DNA of 40,440 nt from Cypionkella sp. (lineage in GTDB: Bacteria > Pseudomonadota > Alphaproteobacteria > Rhodobacterales > Rhodobacteraceae). Positions 10,238 to 19,788 of this stretch are shown piece by piece. How positions within the stretch are numbered: position 1 is the stretch's first letter; every line of letters starts with the position of its first letter. The position numbers and the translations under genes were made by a program. Under the pieces are notes generated by a model. That model was given only the letters and a program-made list of their open reading frames with translations, searched no databases and was not told where the DNA came from. The stretch covers positions 1 through 40,440 of the forward strand of contig JALOTC010000012.1 in the NCBI GenBank assembly GCA_025458085.1. The letters run 5' to 3'.

Positions 10238-11155
10238 ATGGCGGGCGCATCGAGCAGGATGTCCCGCGTGGCGGTTTTGAAGGGCGGCTTCTCGGCGGAA
10301 CGGGAAGTGTCGCTTGTCACAGGGGAGTCCTGTGCAAAGGCGTTGCGCGTGGCGGGGTATGAGGTGATCGAGGTCGATGCCGGCCACGATCTGGCCGCTG
10401 TTCTGACCGAAATTAAACCTGACTGTGTTTTCAATGCCTTGCATGGCCGCTGGGGCGAAGATGGCTGTGTGCAGGGTATTCTGGAATGGTTACGCATTCC
10501 TTATACCCATTCCGGCGTTCTGGCTTCGGCCCTTGCGATGGACAAGAGCCGCACGAAGGATGTCTATCGTGCGGCTGGCCTGCCGGTGGTGGAAAGCCGG
10601 ATCGTCGCGCGCGATGAGGTGGCCAAAGGCCATGTCCTGCCGCCGCCCTATGTGGTGAAGCCCAATAACGAAGGCTCCTCGGTCGGGGTATATATCGTGC
10701 AGCCCGGCAGCAATGCGCCGCATCTGGATGCTGCGATGCCCGAGAGGGTGATGGTCGAAGCCTATGCGCCGGGCCGGGAATTGACGGTCAGCGTGATGGG
10801 GGATCGGGCGCTTTGCGTGACCGATATCCTGACCGATGGCTGGTATGACTACGATGCGAAATACAAGCCGGGGGGCAGCCGGCATCAACTGCCCGCGAAT
10901 ATCCCTGCCGAGATCGAGGCTGCCTGTCTGGACTATGCCTTGCGCGCGCATCGTGCGTTGGGGTGCCGGGGGCTGAGCCGGACCGATTTCCGCTGGGATG
11001 AGGCACGGGGGATCGACGGGCTGATCCTACTGGAAACGAATACCCAGCCCGGCATGACGCCCACCTCTCTGTCGCCCGAACAGGCGGCGCATGTGGGGAT
11101 TTCCTTTCCCGACCTCTGCCACTGGATCGTGGAGGATGCCTCATGCAACCGATGA
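10238..11155 (+). CDS. ddl: D-alanine--D-alanine ligase
   Basis: Ddl makes the D-Ala-D-Ala dipeptide used by MurF. The ATP-grasp protein carries the N-terminal [11 protein letters not shown] signature, [11 protein letters not shown], the SxxxxDK motif ([11 protein letters not shown]), and [16 protein letters not shown] at the active-site end. The length is 305 residues from 10238, where GAGAGG precedes the ATG at good spacing. An in-frame ATG at 10259 ([10 protein letters not shown]) is an alternative. The 3' end overlaps the ftsQ start by 13 bases, so the two are probably translationally coupled. Confidence 0.96.
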   Translation: MAGASSRMSRVAVLKGGFSAEREVSLVTGESCAKALRVAGYEVIEVDAGHDLAAVLTEIKPDCVFNALHGRWGEDGCVQGILEWLRIPYTHSGVLASALAMDKSRTKDVYRAAGLPVVESRIVARDEVAKGHVLPPPYVVKPNNEGSSVGVYIVQPGSNAPHLDAAMPERVMVEAYAPGRELTVSVMGDRALCVTDILTDGWYDYDAKYKPGGSRHQLPANIPAEIEAACLDYALRAHRALGCRGLSRTDFRWDEARGIDGLILLETNTQPGMTPTSLSPEQAAHVGISFPDLCHWIVEDASCNR

Positions 11156-12048
11156 GCGCGCCGCGTCGCCATGCCCCGACTGCTGCGCTTCGGCGTGATC
11201 CGGCGCCGACGAAATGGGCGTATCGCATGCAGCGGCTTTGGCTGACGCCGTTGTTCCGTTTTGGCTTTCGCTTTGGCCTGCCTGTTGTGCTTCTTGCCGG
11301 AACGGTCGCTTTGGTACTGGTGGATGAGGGGCGGCGCGCAGCGATCACGGCGACGGTCGATGACCTGCGGACACAGTTTCAGAACCGGCCGGAATTCATG
11401 GTGAACCTTGTATCGGTCGAGGGGGCATCGCCGGAGTTGGCCGATGCGGTGCGAGCGCGGCTGAACCTGACCTTGCCGCTGTCGTCCTTTGATATCGATC
11501 TTGTCGCGGCGCAGGCCCGAATTCAGGAATTGGATGCCGTTGAGCGCGCCGATCTGATGGTGCGGGCGGGTGGCATCTTGGAAGTGCAGGTCACCGAACG
11601 TGTGCCTGCGGTGCTGTGGCGGACGGAATTCACGGTGGAAATGCTGGATGCCACGGGCCACCGGGTCGCAAGCCTTGCCGCGCGCGGGGATCGGCCCGAT
11701 CTGCCGCTGATTGCGGGTGAAGGTGCGGATGCCGCCACGCCCGAGGCACTGGCGCTTATCTCTGCCGCCGAGCCGATCCTGCCGCGCCTGCGCGGCCTCG
11801 TGCGCGTGGGCGAACGGCGGTGGGATCTGGTGCTGGACCGTGACCAGCGCATTCTCCTGCCCGCCGACCGCCCGGTTCAGGCGCTGGAGCGGCTGATTGC
11901 CCTTGATCAGGCGCAGGATCTTTTGGGGCGCGATGTTCTGACCGTTGACCTCCGCATCTCTCATCGTCCCGTGCTGCGCATGGCAGCCAATGCGCTGAAC
12001 CAAAGGCGCGCCGCACAGGGGCTTCTCACCTCCGGGAGCGAGCTATGA
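11143..12048 (+). CDS. ftsQ: Cell division protein FtsQ
   Basis: FtsQ is a bitopic division protein that links the Z-ring to the FtsB/FtsL-FtsWI synthase. The 301-residue protein has a basic N-terminal tail, one membrane segment at about residues 44-60, a POTRA-like region from about residue 85 ([12 protein letters not shown]), and a beta domain ending in typical FtsQ repeats. The start at 11143 is supported by GGAGG seven bases upstream; an ATG at 11152 overlaps the ddl stop and is possible. The stop overlaps the ftsA ATG by four bases. Confidence 0.92.
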   Translation: MQPMSAPRRHAPTAALRRDPAPTKWAYRMQRLWLTPLFRFGFRFGLPVVLLAGTVALVLVDEGRRAAITATVDDLRTQFQNRPEFMVNLVSVEGASPELADAVRARLNLTLPLSSFDIDLVAAQARIQELDAVERADLMVRAGGILEVQVTERVPAVLWRTEFTVEMLDATGHRVASLAARGDRPDLPLIAGEGADAATPEALALISAAEPILPRLRGLVRVGERRWDLVLDRDQRILLPADRPVQALERLIALDQAQDLLGRDVLTVDLRISHRPVLRMAANALNQRRAAQGLLTSGSEL

Positions 12049-13376
12049 TTGACCTTTACCGATCCCAACGTGCGATGCGCAACATGCGCCGAGCCGCCCT
12101 GCAGCGCGGCGTGATTGCCATTCTGGATATCGGCACGTCGAAAATCGCTTGTCTGATCCTGCGGTTCGATGGCCCGGCAGAGCTTGCCGATGATGGGGTG
12201 GGGCCGATGGCGGGACAATCCACCTTCCGCGTGATTGGGGCGGCGACAACCCGGTCCCGCGGGGTGCGCTTTGGCGAAATCGCCGTGATGGCCGAAACGG
12301 AGCGTGCGGTGCGCACCGCCGTGCAAGCAGCGCAGAAGATGGCGAATGTGCGCGTGGACCATGTGATCGCCTGTTTTGCGGGGGCAGAGCCGCGCAGCTA
12401 TGGTCTTGCGGGCGAGATCGAGTTGGAAGATGGCGTGGTGACCGAACAGGATGTGGCCCGCGCGCTTGCCGCCTGTGACATGCCGGATCTGGGGCAGGGG
12501 CGCGAGGTGCTGCATGCCCATCCGGTGAATTTCGCGCTCGATCATCGCACGGGCCTTGGCGATCCGCGCGGGCAGATCGGCAATCGCTTGGCGACCGACA
12601 TGCATCTTTTGTCGGTCGACGGGGCGGTTGTGCAGAACATTCTGCATTGCATCCAGCGGTGTGATCTGGAACTCGCAGGGCTGGCCTCTTCGGCCTATGT
12701 CGCGGGGATGGGTTCGCTGGTCGAGGACGAGCAGGAACTTGGCGCCGCTTGCATCGATATGGGCGGCGGGTCGACCGGCCTTTCCATCTTTATCAAGAAG
12801 CACATGATCTATTCCGATGCCGTGCGGATGGGGGGGGATCATGTCACTTCTGACATCTCGAAGGGTCTGATGGTGCCAATGGCGGTGGCCGAGCGGATCA
12901 AGACGAAGCATGGCGGGGTTCATGCCACCGGTATGGATGACCGCGAGATGATCGAGGTGGGGGGCGATAGCGGCGATTGGGAAAAAGACCGCCGTCAGAT
13001 CAGCCGGACCGAACTGATCGGGATCATGCGCCCGAGGGTCGAGGAAATTCTGGAAGAGGTGCGCGACCGGCTAGAGGCGGCAGGCTTTGACCATCTGCCA
13101 AGCCAACAGGTCGTCCTGACCGGCGGCGCGAGCCAGATTCCGGGCCTTGATGGGCTGGCAAGCCGTATCCTTGGCCAACGTGTGCGCCTTGGGCGGCCTC
13201 TGCGGGTGCAGGGCCTGCCGCAGGCCGCGACCGGGCCTGCTTTCAGCGCGGCTGTGGGGCTTTCGCTCTTTGCCGCGCATCCGCAGGACGAATGGTGGGA
13301 TTTCGAAATTCCGACAGAACGGCACCCGGCGCGTTCGCTCAAGAGGGTCGTCAGATGGTTCAAGGACAATTGGTGA
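12045..13376 (+). CDS. ftsA: Cell division protein FtsA
   Basis: FtsA is an actin-like ATPase that tethers FtsZ to the membrane and recruits later division proteins. The first phosphate loop AILDIGTSKIACLI spans residues 25-38. Later loops include GAACIDMGGGSTGLSIF and VVLTGGASQIPGL. The C-terminus SLKRVVRWFKDNW is an amphipathic membrane-targeting helix, as known for the family. The length is 443 residues. The ATG overlaps the ftsQ stop. A 223-bp gap separates it from ftsZ, with a weak hairpin and a promoter-like pair. Confidence 0.97.
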   Translation: MIDLYRSQRAMRNMRRAALQRGVIAILDIGTSKIACLILRFDGPAELADDGVGPMAGQSTFRVIGAATTRSRGVRFGEIAVMAETERAVRTAVQAAQKMANVRVDHVIACFAGAEPRSYGLAGEIELEDGVVTEQDVARALAACDMPDLGQGREVLHAHPVNFALDHRTGLGDPRGQIGNRLATDMHLLSVDGAVVQNILHCIQRCDLELAGLASSAYVAGMGSLVEDEQELGAACIDMGGGSTGLSIFIKKHMIYSDAVRMGGDHVTSDISKGLMVPMAVAERIKTKHGGVHATGMDDREMIEVGGDSGDWEKDRRQISRTELIGIMRPRVEEILEEVRDRLEAAGFDHLPSQQVVLTGGASQIPGLDGLASRILGQRVRLGRPLRVQGLPQAATGPAFSAAVGLSLFAAHPQDEWWDFEIPTERHPARSLKRVVRWFKDNW

Positions 13377-13425
13377 TCGCAATATCCTGTGTCTTTGGCG
13401 AAATCCCGCTGAAATCACGGCGCGC

Positions 13426-13446
13426 AGCCCCAGATTTTGGGGTTTT
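13426..13446 (+). terminator. Weak hairpin plus T-run after ftsA
   Basis: AGCCCCA (13426-13432) can pair with TGGGGTT (13438-13444), with one G-T pair and a GATTT loop, and the run of T bases reaches 13446. It is short for a rho-independent terminator and may only attenuate ftsA transcripts before the ftsZ promoter region. Confidence 0.35.
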
Positions 13447-13460
13447 CGCGTGTTTTTTGC

Positions 13461-13489
13461 GTGACGACAGGGTGCCTTGTGGATATTCT
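13461..13489 (+). promoter_or_regulatory. Candidate sigma-70-type promoter for ftsZ
   Basis: GTGACG (13461-13466) and TATTCT (13484-13489) are 17 bases apart, each matching four of six consensus positions. This predicts a start near 13496 and a leader of about 104 nt before the ftsZ ATG. ftsZ often has its own promoters, which fits, but the match is by eye only. Confidence 0.35.
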
Positions 13490-13599
13490 AGGGGATAAAT
13501 CGGCGGCGATGGGCCCGGGACAGGCGCATTCGTGACAGCCAGCTAGGTAAAGACGGCAAAGAACCTTCGGGCAGCACATAACAGACAGGCGGATCAGGA

Positions 13600-15228
13600 A
13601 TGGCACTCAACCTCATCATGAATGCGCAGCAGCAAGAGCTGAAGCCCCGCATCACCGTCTTTGGGGTGGGCGGTGCCGGTGGTAACGCCGTCAACAACAT
13701 GATCGACAAGAACCTTGAAGGGGTCGAGTTCGTCGTTGCCAATACCGATGCGCAAGCGTTGCAGCAGTCGAAGGCGGCCGCCCGTATCCAGATGGGTGTG
13801 AAGGCGACCGAGGGGCTTGGCGCAGGGGCTCGCCCGCAAGTGGGTGCTGCCGCTGCCGAAGAGACGATTGAGGAAATCGTCGATCACCTGGCAGGTGCCC
13901 ATATGTGCTTTATCACCGCTGGCATGGGTGGCGGTACAGGCACCGGGGCCGCGCCGATCATCGCGCAGGCTGCACGGGAATTGGGGGTGCTGACGGTGGG
14001 CGTGGTGACCAAGCCCTTCCAATTCGAAGGCAACAAGCGGATGAAGCAGGCCGAAGAGGGGATCGAAGCCCTTCAGAAGGTTGTGGATACGCTGATCATC
14101 ATTCCGAACCAGAACCTGTTCCGTCTGGCCAATGAACGCACGACCTTTACCGAAGCCTTCGCCATGGCGGATGATGTGCTCTATCAAGGCGTGAAGGGCG
14201 TGACGGATCTGATGGTGCGCCCCGGTCTGATCAACCTCGACTTCGCCGATGTTCGTGCCGTGATGGACGAAATGGGCAAGGCGATGATGGGCACGGGCGA
14301 AGCCTCGGGCGATGATCGTGCGGTACAGGCGGCCGAGAAGGCCATTGCCAACCCGCTTCTGGATGAGATCAGCCTGAACGGTGCGCGTGGCGTGTTGATC
14401 AACATCACCGGTGGCTATGACCTGACCCTGTTCGAATTGGATGAAGCGGCGAATATCATCCGCGAAAAGGTGGATCCGGACGCCAATATCATCGTCGGTT
14501 CGACGCTGGATACAACGATGGAAGGCGCGATCCGTGTCTCGGTTGTGGCGACTGGCATTGATGTGACAGCGGCCAAGGCGGATCAGCCGATTGCGCGCCG
14601 TCCCATGGCCTCGCCATTGCCGGCACAGTTTTCTGCCCCTGAACCGAAGCGCGAGATTCCTCTAACGGTGCAGGTCACGCAGCAGGCCCCTGCCGCTGCG
14701 CCGGTTCCGCCAATGGTGTCAGAGCCGCCACGTCAGCCGCAGTTGTTTGAACCGGAATCGCCGGCGGTTGCCATGCAGCACTTGGATGATCTGCCTGAGC
14801 CAGCCTATCGTCCTCAGGCTGCTGCGCCTGTCCAGCGCCCGGCCGCAATGCCAGCGCAACGCCCGCAAGTGCCGATGACGGATGACGCAGCCGCCTTTGT
14901 CGCGCCTCGGCCACAGCGTGCTCCGGGCGCGCCATCGCCGGAGGCACTGGCGCGGTTGCAAGCGGCCGTTTCCAAAACGCCGACGCAAGCGACACCAGCG
15001 CGTCAACCGCAGCCCGCCCCTGCCCCAGAGGCACCGCGCCCCCGGTTTGGGATCGGGTCCCTGATCAACCGAATGGCTGGTGGCGGTCACACAGAGGCCA
15101 CAGCCGAACGTCCGGCTGCCGCAGCGCGCCAGCAGCCACCGGTCACATCCTATGACGATGATCAGGATATGAGTGCGAGCCAAGAGCGGATCGAGATTCC
15201 AGCCTTCTTGCGGCGTCAGGCGAACTGA
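13600..15228 (+). CDS. ftsZ: Cell division protein FtsZ
   Basis: FtsZ is the tubulin-like GTPase that forms the division ring. The N-domain has [15 protein letters not shown] at residues 20-34, and the tubulin signature GGGTGTG is at 110-116, with [11 protein letters not shown] in the T7-loop region. Residues from about 330 to 525 form a long linker rich in Pro, Ala and Gln, typical of alphaproteobacteria. The end carries the conserved binding peptide [10 protein letters not shown], used by partner proteins such as FtsA. The total is 542 residues. A strong hairpin terminator follows, so ftsZ ends the main dcw transcript. Confidence 0.98.
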   Translation: MALNLIMNAQQQELKPRITVFGVGGAGGNAVNNMIDKNLEGVEFVVANTDAQALQQSKAAARIQMGVKATEGLGAGARPQVGAAAAEETIEEIVDHLAGAHMCFITAGMGGGTGTGAAPIIAQAARELGVLTVGVVTKPFQFEGNKRMKQAEEGIEALQKVVDTLIIIPNQNLFRLANERTTFTEAFAMADDVLYQGVKGVTDLMVRPGLINLDFADVRAVMDEMGKAMMGTGEASGDDRAVQAAEKAIANPLLDEISLNGARGVLINITGGYDLTLFELDEAANIIREKVDPDANIIVGSTLDTTMEGAIRVSVVATGIDVTAAKADQPIARRPMASPLPAQFSAPEPKREIPLTVQVTQQAPAAAPVPPMVSEPPRQPQLFEPESPAVAMQHLDDLPEPAYRPQAAAPVQRPAAMPAQRPQVPMTDDAAAFVAPRPQRAPGAPSPEALARLQAAVSKTPTQATPARQPQPAPAPEAPRPRFGIGSLINRMAGGGHTEATAERPAAAARQQPPVTSYDDDQDMSASQERIEIPAFLRRQAN

Positions 15229-15253
15229 CGCAATGTGACATGAACTCCAAAAG

Positions 15254-15281
15254 CCCGCCAGAGATGGCGGGTTTTTCTTTT
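15254..15281 (+). terminator. Rho-independent terminator after ftsZ
   Basis: CCCGCCA (15254-15260) pairs perfectly with TGGCGGG (15265-15271) around a GAGA tetraloop, followed by a T-rich run (TTTTTCTTTT). It lies 26 bases after the ftsZ stop. Confidence 0.88.
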
Positions 15282-15313
15282 CTAAATCAATAGGTTCTTG
15301 GTGGGGTGCGATT

Positions 15314-15338
15314 GTCACGAACCGTCACAAAGCGTGAC
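15314..15338. promoter_or_regulatory. GTCAC repeat cluster upstream of lpxC
   Basis: GTCACG (15314-15319) and CGTGAC (15333-15338) form a 6-bp inverted repeat, with another GTCAC between them at 15324. A TTGGCA box follows at once (15339-15344), but no good -10 was found. This may be an lpxC control site; no regulator is proposed. Confidence 0.3.
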
Positions 15339-15423
15339 TTGGCATCGTGCTGCATAGTCCATACTTAAAGTGACACAAGACCGAAGCCGCAACGCGGCGG
15401 AGTTGGCAGACAAAAGGTGAGGC

Positions 15424-16344
15424 GTGCAGAATACGCTTTCGACATCGGTGCAGTTTGTTGGGCTTGGCCTCCATTCCGGCCAACCGGTGCGCATGACGGT
15501 TATGCCTGCACCCGCCGACCATGGAATATGCTTTCGGCGGACGGACATAGATGGTCTGGACTCCGTTGTTCCTGCCAGGTGGGATTTGGTCGTCGCTTCG
15601 CGGCTCTGCACGCTGTTGCGCAACGAGGACGGGGTTGAAGTTTCGACCATTGAGCATCTGATGGCGGCTTTGGCTGGATGTGGCATCCACAACGCTGTGA
15701 TTGCGCTGGATGGGCCAGAGGTTCCGATCCTAGATGGCTCGTCGGTTCCGTTCGTGGAAGCGTTCCTCGCTGCCGGCTTGGAGGAGCAGGATGCGCCGGT
15801 GCGGGCGATCCGCGTGCTCAAGCCTGTCGAGGTGACGGAAGGTTTGGCGACAGCTCGGCTCGAACCGTCTGATATGCTTGAGATCGATTTTCGCATTCAT
15901 TTCGACGATGCGGCCATTGGGCGCCAGGAAAAGCATCTGAGCCTAGCGAATGGCACCTTTGTTCGGGAGCTTTGCGACAGCCGTACCTTCTGTCGGCAAG
16001 CCGATGTTGACGCGATGCGCGCCAATGGCCTTGCCCTTGGCGGGACATTGGATAACGCTGTCGTCTTTGAGGGTGATAAGGTCCTTAGCCCCGGTGGTCT
16101 GCGCCACAGCGATGAACCCGTGCGGCATAAGATGCTGGATGCGATGGGGGATCTGTATCTTGCCGGGGGTCCGATTCTGGGGCGCTACACGGGCGTTCGT
16201 GCGGGTCATGCGCTGACCAATCGCCTGTTGCGCTGTCTGTTTGCGGATCCGTCGGCCTATGCCTTTGTGGATTGCGGCCCCAAAACATTTGGCAAATTGC
16301 CCGGCGTTGGCGTTGTTCTGGCGGATCTTCCCGCGACGGTCTGA
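15424..16344 (+). CDS. lpxC: UDP-3-O-acyl-N-acetylglucosamine deacetylase
   Basis: LpxC is the zinc enzyme for the first committed step of lipid A synthesis. The N-terminus QNTLSTSVQFVGLGLHSG is typical. The zinc-site motifs are TIEHLMAAL near residue 79 and HKMLDAMGDLYLAG near residue 236. The length is 306 residues. The start is GTG at 15424, with AAGGTGA upstream. The gene lies alone between the ftsZ terminator and bamD. A 123-bp gap to bamD holds a weak hairpin and a possible promoter. Confidence 0.97.
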   Translation: MQNTLSTSVQFVGLGLHSGQPVRMTVMPAPADHGICFRRTDIDGLDSVVPARWDLVVASRLCTLLRNEDGVEVSTIEHLMAALAGCGIHNAVIALDGPEVPILDGSSVPFVEAFLAAGLEEQDAPVRAIRVLKPVEVTEGLATARLEPSDMLEIDFRIHFDDAAIGRQEKHLSLANGTFVRELCDSRTFCRQADVDAMRANGLALGGTLDNAVVFEGDKVLSPGGLRHSDEPVRHKMLDAMGDLYLAGGPILGRYTGVRAGHALTNRLLRCLFADPSAYAFVDCGPKTFGKLPGVGVVLADLPATV

Positions 16345-16370
16345 CTGCGGCGCTAAGGTGTAAAGGCGTT

Positions 16371-16399
16371 TTGCGCCCGCGTTTTTTCTGTGCTACGAG
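16371..16399 (+). promoter_or_regulatory. Candidate bamD promoter
   Basis: TTGCGC (16371-16376) and TACGAG (16394-16399) are 17 bases apart, each matching three of six consensus positions. They lie about 70 bases before the chosen bamD start. A short GGCG/CGCC hairpin overlapping the -35 and a TTTTTT run could instead be a weak lpxC terminator. Confidence 0.28.
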
Positions 16400-16467
16400 G
16401 ATTGAGACAAGACGGGTCAGGCCGGGTGTAGGCCATGGCCTTGAACAGGTTGATGGATAGGCAGAAG

Positions 16468-17307
16468 ATGGCAGGCGTAAGATCGGGCGCGCGTTGGCTG
16501 GGAGTTGCGCTTCTGGTATCCGCGCTTGCAGCATGCGGTGGCGGCACCGAGGAGCGGCCGCTCGACAGCTATACCGCTGAAGAGATTTTCAAGCGGGGCG
16601 AACTGGAGCTTGAAACTGGCGGTAAGCCGCGCGATGCGATCCGCTTTTTCCAAGAAGTCGAGCGGATTTACCCCTATTCCGAATGGTCGCGCCGCGCGCT
16701 GATCATGACCGCCTTTAGTCAGCACAAGGCCAAGGAATATGAAGAGGCGCGATCAAGCGCGCAGCGCTTCCTTGATACCTATCCGGAAGATGAAGACGCT
16801 CCCTATGCAGCCTATTTGATGGCCCTGTCTTATTACGACCAGATTGACGAAGTTGGCCGTGATCAAGGTGTGACGTTCCAGGCGTTGCAATCCTTGCGCA
16901 CGGTGATCGAACAATATCCCGACAGCGATTATGCCCGTTCGGCGATTTTGAAATTCGACCTCGCCTTCGATCATCTCGCAGGGAAAGAGATGGAAATTGG
17001 CCGCTATTACCTCAAGCGGCGCAATTACACCGCGGCGATCAATCGGTTCCGTGTTGTGGTGCAGGATTTTCAGACAACGACCCATACGGCAGAGGCTCTT
17101 CACCGCCTGACCGAAGCCTATCTGGGACTTGGCCTGATAGATGAGGCGCAGACCTCGGCGGCAATTCTTGGCTATAACTATCAATCTTCGCCCTTCTATC
17201 TGGACAGTTTCAACCTGCTGAAGGGCAGGGGCCTTGCGCCCGAAGCCCGCGGCGACAGTTGGCTGCGTACTGTCTATCGGCAGATGATCCGGGGCGAATG
17301 GTTGTAA
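16468..17307 (+). CDS. bamD: Outer membrane assembly lipoprotein BamD (ComL type)
   Basis: BamD is the essential lipoprotein of the BAM complex that inserts beta-barrel proteins into the outer membrane. With the ATG at 16468 the signal peptide is 22 residues and ends in the lipobox LAAC, with the lipidated Cys at residue 23. The rest is a TPR-like helical repeat protein (YTAEEIFKRGELELETGG, then FFQEVERIYPYSEW). The mature part is of normal size. An earlier in-frame ATG at 16435 would add 11 residues before the signal peptide and is the main alternative. recN follows after 33 bp, the usual neighbour in this group. Confidence 0.93.
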   Translation: MAGVRSGARWLGVALLVSALAACGGGTEERPLDSYTAEEIFKRGELELETGGKPRDAIRFFQEVERIYPYSEWSRRALIMTAFSQHKAKEYEEARSSAQRFLDTYPEDEDAPYAAYLMALSYYDQIDEVGRDQGVTFQALQSLRTVIEQYPDSDYARSAILKFDLAFDHLAGKEMEIGRYYLKRRNYTAAINRFRVVVQDFQTTTHTAEALHRLTEAYLGLGLIDEAQTSAAILGYNYQSSPFYLDSFNLLKGRGLAPEARGDSWLRTVYRQMIRGEWL

Positions 17308-17340
17308 GCGGCCACGAGGCTGCAGAGCCGGGGAAGGCTA

Positions 17341-18984
17341 ATGCTCCGTTCGCTTGATATCCGCGATGTGCTGATCATCGATCGGCTGAGCCTCGAGCTT
17401 GGACCGGGTCTGAATGTGCTGACCGGCGAGACGGGGGCGGGCAAGTCCATTCTGCTGGATGCACTTGGCTTTGTTTTGGGCTGGCGGGGCCGGGCGGAAC
17501 TGGTGCGCCAAGGGGCCGCGCAGGGCGAGGTGACGGCGGTCTTTGACCTGCCGCCCGCGCATCCGGCTGTGGTGGTTCTGCAAGAGGCGGGGATCGAGGC
17601 GGAGGGTGAGCTGATCCTGCGCCGTGTCAATACTGCCGATGGGCGCAAGACAGCTTTTGTGAACGACCGCCGCGTTTCGGGCGAAGTGTTGCGGGCGCTC
17701 TCTGATGGTCTTGTGGAACTGCATGGCCAGCATGATGATCGGGGGCTTCTGAATCCTCGGGGCCATCGTGCGCTACTGGATACTTTTGCCGGGCTGGACC
17801 TTTCCGGGGTGCGCAGTGCATGGGCGGCAGCGCGGCAGGCGCGCACGGCCTTGAGCGAGGCCGAAGCAGCCTTGCAGGCCGCGCGGGCCGAGGAAGATTT
17901 CCTGCGCCATGCAGTGGCTGAACTCGACAAGCTGAACCCCGAAGCGGGTGAGGAGGCGACGCTGGACGCGCGCCGCCGCGCGATGCAGGGGGCCGAACGC
18001 ATCCGCGCCGATGTTGCGCGCGCCTTGCAGATGATTGGCGAGGATGGGGCGGAAGCCGCCTTGCGCGATGCCATGCGCTGGCTGGAAGGGGCGGCTGACC
18101 GGGCCGAAGGTGCGCTGGAGGCGCCTTTGGCCGCGATGTCCCGCGCATTGATCGAACTGTCAGAGGCGCAGGCGGGGGTGGAGACTTGCCTGAACGGCCT
18201 TGACGTCAATCCAGGTGAATTGGAGGCGCTGGAGGAGCGGCTTTTCGCCATCCGCGCTTTGGCGCGCAAGCATGGCGTCCTGCCTGATGACCTTGGCCCT
18301 CATGCCGATGCGCTCAGGGGCCGCCTTGCCGCGTTGGATATGGGCGAGGCCGGGATCGGGCGGCTGCGCAAGGCCGTGGCCGAGGCGGAGGCGCGCTATC
18401 AGGCGGAGGCCGAGGCGCTTTCCACCGCGCGGCGTGCGGCGGCAGGGCGGTTGGATGCGGCGATGGCGGCGGAACTCGCGCCGCTAAAGATGGAACGCGC
18501 GGTTTTTGTTACCGAACTCTCCCCGGCAGAGCCGGGGCCGGAAGGTGTGGATGGGGTGACGTTTACGGTTGCCACCAACCCCGGCGCCCCTGCGGGGGCA
18601 TTGAACCGCATCGCCTCGGGCGGGGAGCTTTCACGCTTTCTTCTGGCGCTAAAGGTCTGCCTGATGGGCGACAGCCCCGGCGTGACCATGATCTTCGATG
18701 AAATCGACCGGGGCGTGGGTGGGGCCACAGCCGATGCCGTGGGGCGCAGGCTGAAGGCTTTGGCCGGGCAGGCGCAGGTTCTGGTGGTGACTCATTCGCC
18801 GCAAGTGGCGGCCCTTGGCGCGCATCACTGGCGTGTGGAAAAGCGGGTAACGGGGGAACAGACCTTGTCCACCGTCACAGTCCTTTCGCCCGACGAACGG
18901 GTGGAAGAGATCGCCCGCATGATCTCGGGCGACCGGATCAACGATGCCGCCCGCGCTGCTGCGCGCGAATTGCTAAACGGCTGA
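17341..18984 (+). CDS. recN: DNA repair protein RecN
   Basis: RecN is an SMC-like ATPase that acts in double-strand break repair. The Walker A loop GETGAGKS is near residues 30-37. A long Ala/Glu/Arg-rich coiled-coil middle follows. The C-terminal half has the ABC signature region NRIASGGELSRFLLALK, Walker B MIFDEIDRGVGG, and the TADAVGRRLKALA and VTHSPQVAA motifs. The length is 547 residues, as in other RecN proteins. It converges with the DUF1638 gene, and a small dyad lies across the 10-bp gap. Confidence 0.96.
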   Translation: MLRSLDIRDVLIIDRLSLELGPGLNVLTGETGAGKSILLDALGFVLGWRGRAELVRQGAAQGEVTAVFDLPPAHPAVVVLQEAGIEAEGELILRRVNTADGRKTAFVNDRRVSGEVLRALSDGLVELHGQHDDRGLLNPRGHRALLDTFAGLDLSGVRSAWAAARQARTALSEAEAALQAARAEEDFLRHAVAELDKLNPEAGEEATLDARRRAMQGAERIRADVARALQMIGEDGAEAALRDAMRWLEGAADRAEGALEAPLAAMSRALIELSEAQAGVETCLNGLDVNPGELEALEERLFAIRALARKHGVLPDDLGPHADALRGRLAALDMGEAGIGRLRKAVAEAEARYQAEAEALSTARRAAAGRLDAAMAAELAPLKMERAVFVTELSPAEPGPEGVDGVTFTVATNPGAPAGALNRIASGGELSRFLLALKVCLMGDSPGVTMIFDEIDRGVGGATADAVGRRLKALAGQAQVLVVTHSPQVAALGAHHWRVEKRVTGEQTLSTVTVLSPDERVEEIARMISGDRINDAARAAARELLNG

Positions 18985-18985
18985 C

Positions 18986-19000
18986 GGGTGGTAACTACCC
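18986..19000. terminator. Small dyad between convergent recN and DUF1638 genes
   Basis: GGGTGG and CTACCC pair (one G-T) around the loop TAA. The stem covers the end of the DUF1638 gene. There is no T-run on either side, so any terminator role is weakly supported. Confidence 0.25.
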
Positions 19001-19642
19001 CGCGACGCGCGCGAGGCTGGTCGCAAGGTCGCCATAGCCGGTAAATCGGCGTTCATAGGCCAGCCCAAGCCGCGCGGCACAGTCCTCTGCCTTGGCCGAA
19101 AGCGCGGGGTCATCGGTTTGGGCCTGATAGACCAACTTGGTGTAATGGCCAAAATACATGTCGCGGAGCTCGGGGTGGCGGTCCAGCCCCATCGGGCGCC
19201 AGACAAAGGCATCGAACTGCCGCACGAGGAAATCGGTCAGATAAAAGGCGGTGAACTCCTCCTCTGCCTTGGCGGCAAAGGCGGCATTTCCTTCGAAAAA
19301 GCTGTAGCAATGTGGGCCTTCGATCATCGCCACGCCGAGCCGGTCGCAGGTGGCCTGCAACAGCCCCCCCGTGCCGCAATCGGCATAGACGACAAAGACC
19401 GAGGCATAATCCTGCCGCCGTGCGGTCACCGCTTCCTCCACCGCGACGGGGATACGATCTGGCCAAAGGTGCAGGTTTGCGGGCAGGCATTGCAGGTCAA
19501 GGTGATCCCAGCCATTCGCCCGTTTCAGCGCAAGAATCTCATGCGCCAAGGCTCCGCAGGCAATCAACAACACGCGGCCTGCGCCGCCCTCCTGCCATCC
19601 GGTTTCGGCGAGCGTTGCGTCATCAGGTGGCGTTAGCGCCAC
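18995..19642 (-). CDS. DUF1638 domain protein linked to corrinoid methyl transfer
   Basis: This protein of about 215 residues resembles DUF1638 proteins, which are commonly encoded next to corrinoid proteins and methyltransferases. Visible features are VLLIACGALAHEIL, VVYADCGTGGLL, GPHCYSFFEG and a C-terminal FGHYTKLVYQAQ block. The suggested start is GTG at 19642, which overlaps the end of the 51-residue membrane gene by 10 bases. The frame is open further upstream, but that part overlaps other genes and has no family features. No clear Shine-Dalgarno site is seen. The biochemical role is unknown; a part in corrinoid-dependent demethylation is inferred from context. Confidence 0.75.
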   Translation of the reverse strand: MALTPPDDATLAETGWQEGGAGRVLLIACGALAHEILALKRANGWDHLDLQCLPANLHLWPDRIPVAVEEAVTARRQDYASVFVVYADCGTGGLLQATCDRLGVAMIEGPHCYSFFEGNAAFAAKAEEEFTAFYLTDFLVRQFDAFVWRPMGLDRHPELRDMYFGHYTKLVYQAQTDDPALSAKAEDCAARLGLAYERRFTGYGDLATSLARVAG

Positions 19643-19788
19643 TGGCGCATTCCCAAAAGAAGGCTCCCCGCGAGAGCGGCAAAGCCAAGCGCGACCAGCG
19701 GCACCTTGGCCCAAAAGGCCAATGCGAGCGTGGCCCCAGCAGTCCCAATGACAAGGGCCAGCATCGTCAGAAACAGGGGAAGGGGCAT
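19633..19788 (-). CDS. 51-residue membrane protein between the corrinoid and DUF1638 genes
   Basis: This tiny gene encodes two hydrophobic segments (about residues 3-22 and 26-43) with a short basic end (MRQWR). AGGAG lies six bases before the ATG at 19788, a better ribosome-binding site than either neighbour has. It overlaps the corrinoid gene's 3' end by 22 bases and the DUF1638 start by 10 bases, so all three are probably translated from one message. I do not recognise a family. The overlaps and good ribosome-binding site support a real gene, but no homology can be shown here. Confidence 0.55.
   Translation of the reverse strand: MPLPLFLTMLALVIGTAGATLALAFWAKVPLVALGFAALAGSLLLGMRQWR

Noticed and set aside
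13377-13599. CtrA-type sites (TTAA-N7-TTAA) before ftsZ
   Set aside because: The cell-cycle regulator's motif was looked for in the gap and not found.
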